A stretch of 64,000 nt of DNA. Origin: Chondrosia reniformis. Its lineage: Eukaryota; Porifera; Demospongiae; Chondrillida; Chondrillidae. Where the stretch lies: NCBI GenBank assembly GCA_947172415.1, contig OX359200.1, positions 932,501 to 996,500 on the forward strand, in the 5' to 3' direction. How positions within the stretch are numbered: position 1 is the stretch's first letter; each line of letters starts with the position of its first letter. Under the pieces are notes generated by a model. That model made no database searches, was not told where the DNA came from, and saw only the letters and a list, made by a program, of their open reading frames with translations. This document shows, piece after piece, positions 28,201 through 40,200 of this stretch. Both the position numbers and the translations under genes were made by a program.

Positions 28201-31200
28201 GCCACCATTTGGCAACCCGAGTTCCACATGGGAATAGGATTGTAGTTGGAGGAGTCTATCCTCTGACCTTTGGGGTACACCCTGCTCAGTTGTTTTCTGC
28301 TGTACCTGCAGTGTATTGGAGGAAGCACATTTCAATCAACATCACCCACCCAGCTATGTACTGGATGTACTGAGTTACCAAGTTACCAGGCTACCAGGCT
28401 ACCAAGTTACCAGGCTACCGAGTTACCAGGCTACCAGGCTACCGAGTTACCAGGCTACCAGGCTACCGAGTTACCAGACTACCAGGCTACCAGGCTACCA
28501 GGCTACCAGGCTACCAGGCTACCAGGCTACCAGGCTACCAGGCTACCAGGCTACCAGGCTACCAGGTTACCAGGCTACCAGGCTACCAGGTTACCAGGCT
28601 ACCGAGTTCCCAAGCTACCAGGCTACCAAGTTCCCAAGGCAATAAAGCTCAAAGGGGTCAAGGTACGTACTCCAGTGAGAATATAAAGATAAGAGTGAAT
28701 TGGACAGATCTAGCTGAGTCTTCATGATCCAAATTTGATAACTCACTCTACAAATTTTCCAGCGTGTCGCCCCTTCATCACCCGTTCAGCTCTGCTCTCC
28801 ATGAATGATGACATGTGATAGTACTTGCCGCTGTCCATTTCTGAGGAAAGGAAACAAAATTTAATATTTTCTTCATTCCTTCGACTTTGTAAAGGTCAGT
28901 AGTGGACTCTCTAGCCTCAAGATACTGCCATTTATACATGAAAACAAACTGCAAATTGCAGCAAATTTGCCTAAATTCATAAAATGAATGTTTTCTGAAA
29001 TCTTTACTTTTTGGTCCATTGTATGTAGTTCCTAACTACTAAATAATGGAAGCATGCTAAACTACGCACATATCAAGTGGATACATCAGACGGGTACATA
29101 TGGTGTATTAAGTAGATACATCAGACGGGTACATATGGTGTATTAAGTAGATACATCAGACGGGTACATATGGTGTATTAAGTAGATACATCAGACGGGT
29201 ACATATGGTGTATTAAGTAGATACATCAGATAGGTACATATGGTGTATTAAGTAGATACATCAGATAGGTACATATGGTGTATTAAGTAGAAACATCAGA
29301 TAGGTACATATGGTGTATTAAGTAGATACATCAGATAGGTACATATGGTGTATTAAGTAGATACATCAGATAGGTACATATGGTGTATTAAGTAGATACA
29401 TCAGATAGGTACATATGGTGTATTAAGTAGAAACATCAGATAGGTACATATGGTGTATTAAGTAGATACATCAGATAGGTACATATGGTGTATTAAGTAG
29501 ATACATCAGACGGGTACATATGGTGTATTAAGTAGAAACATCAGATAGGTACATATGGTGTATTAAGTAGATACATCAGATAGGTACATATGGTGTATTA
29601 AGTAGAAACATCAGATGGTGTAACTTACTTTCCAACTCAAACGGAACTGATCTACAGTACACAATGAGGTCAGAAATGTCTTTAGTGATGTTGAGTGTTC
29701 TTGATTCCTGATGGATAATTTTCATTTCATTTTCATATAACTTCCGTGCATCTATCAGAGCATCTCTCCACTGAACCAGAAGTTCTTTTGACTCGACTGC
29801 CACCTCTAAAGGAGGGCCTGGTATATCACTGCCATCACTTCCGGGCCATATTTTCATCCGGAACATTCCATTTTTTGGTGGCTCTAAAGTCTCCACTTCA
29901 CAGCCCTTCACAAGAATGGCTCCTTGCTGTATAGCACCTAACTCCTTCTCTTCTGGGTTCTATAATAGGATAAGGAGTGCAGAGTGCAGAGTGCAGAGTG
30001 CTGATATATTTCCCACAACTACCCATCCTTGTTACTTTAAGGCACTGTGTGGTACCTTATTAAACATCAAAAAAGGAATATTACAGGAAATACGTACATA
30101 TGTATGTATGTATGTATGTAGCAACTGGCTTAACTTGGCAATCATACATCCGTACATAAGATGCGACAAAAGAGAGTTTTCAGGAATTCAGTGTTAAGCA
30201 ATCCATATATGTATGCACGTAGCACATCAACTACACACATATACACAATGGTGTTGCGAAACATACATCTTCAACTTCCTTCACATAATTCGCAGGGAAC
30301 CACTTTTCTGACAGTCGGCCATAATTCCCCCTCCACCACCCTCCATCATGCTTCTCCACTTCTGTGATGATGGCTCCTTCACAGAATGACAGCTCATCTG
30401 GTCTCCTAGCACTATAGTCATACATGGCACGCACTGTTACCGTGGAAACCTATGTACCAAAGAGAAGAAGCACACATAACTATGGTATAATACTTCGAAC
30501 TACAAGAATTTAGATACAAAACAATTAAGTACAATTTCCACTTTTTCTTTAACTGGATTAATAACAATTATAAGATGTCATTATAAAATTGTTGATTTTA
30601 AATCTACCTTTCTATCATTTTGAAAAGTAATAAGTCAAATTGAAAACTACTACAAGTATGGCAACTGTCCAGTGGCTTCCTCCATCTTGTTGCTATAGTT
30701 ACATACCTTCTTGCTTGTGTTGATGGGAGTGTAGTAAGCATAAAGATCTTCCAATTGTGAGGTCCCATCCGTTAAGTTCTGTAATAGTTCGTCACTGATT
30801 GCGTACTTTAGCTTCATCTTGCGGTAGAGAGGGTTATTCTCGTAATACAACACCAGTTCTCCTAATGAGTCAAATGAGGCTGATCCTATGGTAAACTGGC
30901 CGGTTTCATCATCCATTTGAACTCGGCAATGCTTGATTCTACCCTCAGCTCTACAAGTAAAGACGGAAGGAGGGAGAGATGAGAGGAGGGAGAAATGGGA
31001 GGAGGGAGAGATGGGAGGAGGAGAGACTGGGAGGAGGGAGGGACGGAAGGAGGGAGGGACAGAAGGAGGGAGAGATGAGAGGATGGAGAGATAGAAGGAG
31101 GGAGAGGTGGGAGGAGGGAGAAATGGGTGTAGGGAGGGACGGGAGGAGGGAGAAATGGGAGGAGGGAGGGACGGGAGGAGGGAGAAATGGGAGGAGGGAG

Positions 31201-34200
31201 AGATGGGAGGAGGGAGAAATGGGTGTAGGGAGGGACGGGAGGAGGGAGAAATGGGAGGAGGGAGGGACGGGAGGAGGGAGAAATGGGTGTAGGGAGGGAT
31301 GTGAGGAGGGAGAAATGGGAGGAGGGAGAAATGGGAGGAAGGAGAGATGGGAGGAGGGAGAAATGGGTGTAGGGAGGGACGGGAGGAGGGAGAAATGGGA
31401 GGAGGGAGAGATGGGAGGAGGGAGAAATGGGAGGAGGGAGAGATTGGAGGAGGGAGAAATGGGAGGAGGGAGAGATGGGAGAGATGGGAGGAGGGAGAAA
31501 TGGGAGGAGGGAGAGATGGGAGGAGGGAGGGACGGAAGGAGGGAGGGACAGAAGGAGGGAGAGATGGGAGGAGGGAGAAATGGGAGGAGGGAGAAATGGG
31601 TGTAGGGAGGGATGGGAGGAGGGAGAAATGGGAGGAGGGAGAAATGGGAGGAGGGAGAGATGGGAGGAGGGAGAAATGGGAGGAGGGAGAGATGGGAGGA
31701 GGAAGAGATGGGAGGAGGGAGAGATGGGAGGAGGGAGAGATGGGAGGAGGGAGAAATGGAAGGGAGAGACTGGATTTCAAGAGGTACTCCACCTGAATGA
31801 CACTGCATAACAATCCTTCTCTCCTGAGGGCCTGACAAGGTAGGCACCATCCATCCATACCTTCCTGAGCATGTTCTCTGCATCGGATCTTGAAACATTT
31901 GGGTGAAACCATCTAAGCGCAAAAGAAGAAAGGTCACATCTTATTCATAGCACGTATATACGTACATACGTATATGGGCTGTATCACCTCGCCACATATA
32001 TACACTTAGTACTACGTCTGTGGCATTTAATTACATATGTACGTACGTACGTAGGTAGGTGTAGCCATTTGGAGAAGAGCACTAACTGGAGTTGAGGAAA
32101 CTTAAAAGTTATTGAACACTTACGTTTTTCTTTCATGTTCATTTATCTGCAAAAGAAGAGATTTACTTGACAATAAACTATGTGTGTGTGCTTGTACGTA
32201 CATATGTGTGCATTAATATATTACATGGATATATAGCAGCTGCAGACACCCACTGCAGCCGAAGACACCCAACTGCAGCCGAAGACACCCAACCGCAGCT
32301 GCAGACACCCAACCGCAGCTGCAGACACCCAACCGCAGCTGCAGACACCCAACCGCAGCTGCAGACACCCAACCGCAGCTGAAGACACCCAACCGCAGCT
32401 GCAGACACTCAACCGCAGCTGCAGACACCCAACCGCAGCTGCAGACACCCAACCGCAGCTGCAGACACCCAACCGCAGCTGCAGACACCCAACCGCAGCT
32501 GAAGACACCCAACCGCAGCTGCAGACACCCAACCGCAGCTGAAGACACCCAACCGCAGCTGCAGACACCCAACCGCAGCTGCAGACACCCAACCGCAGCT
32601 GCAGACACCCAACCGCAGCTGCAGACACCCAACCGCAGCTGCAGACACCCACCACAGCTGCAGACACCCATCCGCAAAATGTACATAGCAGTATAGATTG
32701 TATGTATGTAGATGTTTACCTTTGGCATGGCTTCTGTGAGGACCTGTTCAAACTGGTTAGATCGAAGAGGGCACTCCTGATAGTAGCTGATCAGGTCAAA
32801 TAAAGTATCAAAACAGTACTGCTCTATAAGATAGAACCTTGTCTTGCCATTCTCCATTTTGTTATGAATACGACAGTGACTAACAACACCATTTCGTCTA
32901 AAAATAAAACAGAGATATTATAGAGTGCCTACGGTACAAGCTAAAACACTATGTACGTACGGTAGGGCCGGAAAAAATCTTACATTCCTGGGTGAACTTC
33001 GCTGCGAGCTTTGAAAAACTTTGCAAACGCTTCGAAAAACTTCGCGAACTTCAAACTTCGTACGTCAAGATTTTTTCCGCCCATACCGTATGTGTACTAT
33101 AGATGCAACATTTACCATATAACTTAGATTAACTTGGCACATCACTAAAGATTATTTAAGCACACAAGGCAGTCACTTGTAGCATTTTGTCACACAAGAT
33201 GAAGCGTAAACCTACACAAAAGAGAGAGTAAGATCTCCTCTAAAGGCCTCGCTCTCTCTCACAAGAAAGGTCCCATCTGGTCTGTTTGATTCTAGCAGCC
33301 TCTTTGCCTCGTCTCGAGAGGTAGTCTTGCCATGATACCACCTGCTCTTCAGATGTAACTCAGATCTGCTCACCTACAAAAACAACAGAAAATCGAATCA
33401 CTTTTGTTAGCGACAACTAACTATTGTGAATTTTTAATTGGGAGTTCTAGTTAGAAAGGAACAATGTTATAATAATAAACAATCCTTAAAGACTTACTCC
33501 ATTCTCAGACACCTCTTCTTGATCTTCTTCTTCAACTTCTGTTGTGAAGAACAGCTTTGACGGGGTCAGGACAAAAAAGTGAGGTTTCCAGCTCTACGAG
33601 AGGTTAAAGGTTAAAGGTTAAATGAAATGTCCCATACATACGTACTGTGTGCAGCTAATCAAATATGGTAAAGGTACGTACCTTTTGAATTGGGTCACAC
33701 ATTCTCAAGTACCCATTCATGATGGAGTTGCTAAGATCCTGTCTTGCTGACGCTATTGAAGATGTATCAGCTACAGAAGGCATGAAACAGATCAGACATG
33801 ACTCATACATACTACAATGTTTGGGCATTCACTTCAAATTGCAGTAGAATTAATATTATACCAGAATTTAGTTATAAAATATGCATTTACAAACTAGTTT
33901 ATGTTTGTGCAAATTATGTATATAAGACCCTTAGATTTAGCACAGAGAGCCAAGGACTCACAAAAGATCAAGAAGACAAAGATTCTCAGGGTCGCTGATG
34001 AAGGGTGGAATTCCCAGAAACAGCTGTCTGACCCAGTGAAGAAGAAGAGAAGGAGAAAATTCTTGTATCCTCATCCAAAGCTCTCACTAGATTTAGTTTC
34101 CTATGGGTCATTTACTCTAAAGTAGATGTAGCATGTTGAATAATGGTGTGTTATATTCGTGTATGAAGCTTACATTCTATTGTTTCCATTGTCGGGTACT

Positions 34201-37200
34201 TCACTAGTTTCTCTCCTAGTTTCTTATGTTTCAAGATAATTTTAAATTTCAACTGATTGGGTGAAGGTAGTTCAGTTGCTGTGGAACTGACTGGCTGGGT
34301 GAGGAGCAAGTCTAACAGAAAACACAACACATTATGTACTACATACACACAGTGCTGTCACATGCACGGTCTGATTAGCAGCTGCAATCAAATTATACTA
34401 ATTATGTGGCTAATTACATTCCAAGTAGGAATGGCTAAAAACATGGCTGCCCTATTCAATGCATTGTCAATTTAATATGTAATAATTAAGTGAATAAGAT
34501 GAGCATTTGAGCATTTGAGCTGGCAGAGCAACCAGTGAGATTGGCTCTGAATTATATTCCCTAGTGACTGATTTGGTTTTGAATATTATGACTGTCATTT
34601 TGCAATTACTGTCCCAATGGAGTATACGTAATAATAATTATAAGACTCTTGTATCCTCATCTAAGCTCTCACTAGGTTTAGTTCCTCCTATAGGTCTTTT
34701 ATTGTAGAATGGATGCAGGTAGTACGTAGTTATAGACTACTCTGGCAAATACATTTACATACATACATATGTATGTACGTACGTACATACCTCCCAACAC
34801 TCTTTGAAAGCAGTTTGCTTGGAACCTCTGTTGTTCAGGACTACAGTGTTGTTCAATGGAGAGAATGACTGGATACCTGAGGCAGACGAAAAGGCGGACA
34901 ATTAGCCACGTCATAAGTAGAGGTCCTTGGAGACTAGCATTAGAGATATTTTGAACTTAGCAATCAGAAATAATTATTATATATGAAAAACCCCTTATAT
35001 ACAATTTTTAATTAAAAATGGCAGCAGATTGCTAAGTGAATAAGGTAATAGTAGTGTTCGGTACCTTCTAAACCTCTCTAGTGAGACCACCTCTCTAGTG
35101 AGACCACCTCTCTAATAAGGCCACCTCTCTAGTGAGGCCACCTCTCTAGTGAGGCCACCTCTCTAGTGAGACCACCTCTCTAGTGAGGCCACCTCTCTAG
35201 TGAGGCCACCTCTCTAGTGAGGCCACCTCTCTAATAAGGCCACCTCTCTAGTGAGGCCACCTCTCTAGTGAGGCCACCTCTCTAGTGAGGCCACCTCTCT
35301 AGTGAGGCCACCTCTCTAATAAGGCCACCTCTCTAGTGAGGCCACCTCTCTAGTGAGGCCACCTCTCTAGTGAGGCCACCTCTCTAGTGAGACCACCTCT
35401 CTAATAAGGCCACCTCTCTAGTGAGACCACCTCTCTAGTGAGACCACCTCTCTAGTGAGACCACCTCTCAAATAAGGCCACCTCTCTAGTGAGGCCACCT
35501 CTCTAGTGAGGCCACCTCTCAAATAAGGCCACCTCTCTAGTGAGGCCACCTCTCTAGTGAGGCCACCTCTCTAGTGAGGCCACCTCTCTAATAAGGCCAC
35601 CTCTCTAGTGAGGCCACCTCTCTAGTGAGGCCACCTCTCTAGTGAGGCCACCTCTCTAGTGAGGCCACCTCTCTAATAAGGCCACCTCTCTAGTGAGGCC
35701 ACCTCTCTAGTGAGGCCACCTCTCTAGTGAGACCACCTCTCTAATAAGGCCACCTCTCTAGTGAGGCCACCTCTCTAATAAGGCCACCTCTCTAGTAAGG
35801 CCACCTCTCTAATGAGGCCACCTCTCTAGTGAGGCCACCTCTCAAATAAGGCCACCTCTCAAATAAGGCCACCTCTCTAATAAGGCCACCTCTCAAATAA
35901 GGCCACCTCTCTAGTGAGACCACCTCTCAAATAAGGCCACCTCTCTAGTGAGACCACCTCTCAAATAAGGCCACCTCTCTAGTAAGGCCACCTCTCTAGT
36001 GAGGCCACCTCTCTAATGAGGCCACCTCTCTAGTGAGGCCACCTCTCAAATAAGGCCACCTCTCAAATAAGGCCACCTCTCTAATAAGGCCACCTCTCAA
36101 ATAAGGCCACCTCTCTAGTGAGACCACCTCTCAAATAAGGCCACCTCTCTAGTGAGACCACCTCTCAAATAAGGCCACCTCTCAAATAAGGCCACCTCTC
36201 TAGTAAGGCCACCTCTCTAGTAAGGCCACCTCTCTAATGAGGCCACCTCTCTAGTGAGGCCACCTCTCTAGTAAGGCCACCTCTCCAGTGAGGCCACCTC
36301 TCTAATAAGGCCACCTCTCTAGTGAGACCACCTCTCAAATAAGGCCACCTCTCTAGTAAGGCCACCTCTCTAGTAAGGCCACCTCTCTAATGAGGCCACC
36401 TCTCTAGTGAGGCCACCTCTCTAGTAAGGCCACCTCTCCAGTGAGGCCACCTCTCTAATAAGGCCACCTCTCTAGTGAGACCACCTCTCAAATAAGGCCA
36501 CCTCTCTAGTAAGGCCACCTCTCTAGTAAGGCCACCTCTCAAATAAGGCCACCTCTCTAGTGAGGCCACCTCTCAAATAAGGCCACCTCTCTAGTGAGGC
36601 CACCTCTCTAGTGAGGCCACCTCTCTAATAAGGTCAAGTTTAGCTGGCCTCCAATTTTCACTGTAATATGTATTTCAAAGTCAACAAAGCCACTATCACT
36701 ACCAGTAAGTCTAAACAAGTAACACATACACATACAGTCAAGTCGCTTACGGAGATGTGTCAAAGGCATGACTGCCTACTGCATGGACCACGTCAGCAAA
36801 TTTAATTTTTGTAGTGAAAGTTCTCCCATGGTAAATAACAGGCTGTCCGTCAGGTCCATCCCAGCAATCCACTACACACAAGGAAGCAAATTAGTGTCAT
36901 ACATATGTCTGGTCCAGTGGAGAAGAAGAAAGAAAAGAAAAGTCTCCAGGACCTGTATCCCCATACAAAGCTCTCTCCAGGTTTAGTTCCCCTATAGGCT
37001 TTTTTAAAGAGTAGGCATAGAATGTAGGAAAATGGTGTATTAGATTTTCATATGCAGTTAACTATAAAATATAAGGCAGGGGGGACATTTTTATTATTTT
37101 AATTAAAATGGATGATAATAAATGAATACTCATTCAAAACTGCAAGTTACTTGTGGTCACTTACATTCTACACACCGGCATCCATTTCGGAGGGCTCGTA

Positions 37201-40200
37201 TATAGCATTCAACAGAAGATTCACTACTAAACTGATTCCCAGTTAGATATCTAAAAATGGAAATGGAAACCTTGTCACACGTGTAAATCCATACATTCCA
37301 TACCGATGGAAATTAACTGAGCATTTTAATAGTTTATTTTATTCCTTATTACCAAATTATGAACAAGACTTTTGCAAGCAATTCTAGACCAAACTGCCAT
37401 GTTATTGGGCGTCCTTTAATTTCCTGGGTCCCTCCTATAACCTTATATGTACATACCCACTAAAAGGAAGCCATTTAGTCTTATACACAAAGTGTTTTCT
37501 TCAAGATTGCTTGAAATTTTATCACAAAATATTCAATGTACGCAAGTACGTATGTACATACATACATGGGATATAAGGACTGTATATAAAGTATATACGT
37601 ATAAGGACTGTATACAAGGTATACGTACGTATATAAGGACTGTATATAAGGTATATACTGTAAATCCCAAAATTAAAGCGGTCCCTTTATTAAAGTGAGT
37701 TGCGCGTACAGTATGGAATCGCGAAATTAATGGAATGTACGTAAGTCATTTTGTCCACATGACAATGACGTCACGTCACTGTCAAGAGGTGGTTGTATCG
37801 GTTGTCAGAGATAAAGAGTCGCAGAGAAGCAGAAGTCTGAGAAGCAAATAATAAGGTTCTGGTAGAGTTGCGAAGGAAGAGACCAAGCTCACACCATCCT
37901 GAACTTTGCGCAAAGATTAACAAGTTTGCTGCTTTTTCTAGCAACAAAGCTGCTGTCGATAAATACTAGTAAAGCCTGATTGCTATATTTAAAGGCCACT
38001 ATTCTACTGATATCATTACAATTGCTAAATAAAAGGGACTCCATATTAATGGGATTTACAGTATAAGGACTGTATATAAGGTATATGTATATAAGGACTG
38101 TATATAAGGTATATATAAAGACTGTATATAAGGTATATATAAGGACTGTATATAAGGTATATATAAAGACTGTATATAAGGTATATATAAGAACTGTATA
38201 TAAGGTATATATAAAGACTGTATATAAGGTATATATAAAGACTGTATATAAGGTATATATAAAGACTGTATATAAGGTATATGTATATAAGAACTGTATA
38301 TAAGGTACGTATACTTATATAGGGTATATATAAGGACTGCATGTACAATGTATGTATACAAGGACACCATATAAACATTGCATGTACAAGGGTATATGTA
38401 TGTATATAAATGGTATGTTGGACTTGCGTGTTATGAGAGGAGTCAATCCAGTAGTGACAGAGAGGTCTGTCCATGTTCTGAAACACTTTTGAATGTTCCG
38501 GATTGAAAATGGAGTTCGATTTTGAGAACAGGAAGTCAATGAACTCTGAAATGGTCAGGGATGGTTGTCTTGCATCACGCACACGTTGTGGGTATAGAAT
38601 AAATGGATTGACAAGCTCAATCACATAGTGATGATCAGAGGCCAAAGGGTCCTACAAGAAGAGGAACAAAAAGTCACTTTGACTTCTTGAACTACATACA
38701 TGTCTGGCCCAGTGGAGCAGAAGAAGAAAGAAAAGACTCCTGTATCTTCATCCAAAGCTCTCTCCAGGTTTAGTTCCCCTATAGGCCCTTTTACAGAGTA
38801 GGCATATAGCATGTAGGTAAATGGTATATTAGATTTTTCATGTATGGAGCATCAAGAGATTACAATACTATACGTACATGCATACGTACGTAAATGAAGT
38901 AAAAATCGGACATTGACATTATGAAACTTTCTAAATAGGAAAAAACAAGGAAGAAGCAACTACTGGGAGTTGAACCCAGGACAGCTGCTTCTAATCACCA
39001 GCACTCTGTCACTCATCCCCTCTGTACTAAATAAGTACACATCTATTTTCTCTTTTCATACATACTTTTTAGTGATGAATATACAAAATTTATCAGTACA
39101 TAGATATTCATCATTATGAAAGAATAAGGAGTGCTTGCTGTGATCATTACAAGAATAAAGCCTTATTGAGCATCAGCAACATGAATTTACTAGTATATTA
39201 TTTCCTATTTAAACTGTATTCCCATTCCTCCCCTCTTTACTTCCCATTCCTCATATATTGCTGATGAAGACCTCTGGGTTGAAATGTCCAAACTAGTAAA
39301 TCCATGTTGCTGATGCTCAATAAGGCTTTATTCTCATTAATAGAGTAAGGATTCCTTCTAACTGCGTCAAACTTATCGACTTAACTTTATTCTCATTCAT
39401 CATTATGTACATAAGCACAATATATAGTGTACGTACTATGAAAATATGTACGTGCGCGCGTATATCAAAAAAATTAACTACATTTGCTACAAACAAAGAC
39501 TGAATGTAAAATTCCAGTAAAAATGTAACACCTATAGACACCATTTTATGCTTATAAATCAATTACTACAAGATTAACCTATTTTATATATTTCCACTGT
39601 CACTGCAAAACTGTACAATCCAATAACTTAACTATGTACATACATAATCTTTTTAATACATGTTTGATAGCAAGTGTATGTTCTACTGACTTTTTGTGAA
39701 TTTGATAAAAAGAGCAGTATCTCTTGAAAGGTGACAGTTTGTCTAAGTGCATAAAACAGTGGAAGGATTGAAAGAGAATAATTACAACAGAGACAAGAGA
39801 GACATTATTGCAAGTCAAACTCACCTATCAGCACAGTAAGTATTCAAACGATCTCCAATCTAAACAAGTTCAAAGAAAAAATGTGTTTTTAAAATTTAAA
39901 TATTTTTTAATTAAAACAATCCTTATAGTAATTCATGTGCGTCTGCACAAACAGCTAGAAACAGCTACGTATATACGCACAAGAGAGATTAAGTAGTGAT
40001 AGAGTAGAGGTTCATTGCTACGTTTACAAGTATGAGATAACTAATTGAGCATTTACCGTAGCTTTAATTACAATATTTTGGTCCATACACCTTCCTCAGC
40101 CAATAATTATTTAAATGAAGAATAACACTCATGAACACAGGTACGTACGTATTGTGAAATGTGACTATAATTAGTGGCAACTCTAATCATCAGAACAGGA

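Noticed and set aside
28270..28686. Pro-Gly-Tyr-Gln repeat protein
   Set aside because: Frame across the 8-bp array in a PLCG intron; opposite strand to the gene, no start context.
31793..31797. Frameshift in the PLCG C-terminal SH2 domain
   Set aside because: The apparent break at the end of exon 18 is resolved by the non-consensus donor AG/GTGGAG, which joins YAVSF to RAEGRIKHC in frame.
30650..31937. Long minus-strand open frames (up to 420 codons) of Ser/Leu/Pro repeats
   Set aside because: They run through the 16-bp minisatellite in PLCG intron 18. The upstream part is out of frame with the SH2 exon it overlaps, and several frames are open at once.
32213..32857. Minus-strand open frames rich in Cys-Gly-Trp-Val
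   Set aside because: Product of the 20-bp array in PLCG intron 16. Only the first 46 or so codons belong to a real exon (exon 16).
38962..39016. Functional tRNA gene
   Set aside because: A and B box-like words are present, but no acceptor stem or full cloverleaf can be drawn; same for 8505-8565.
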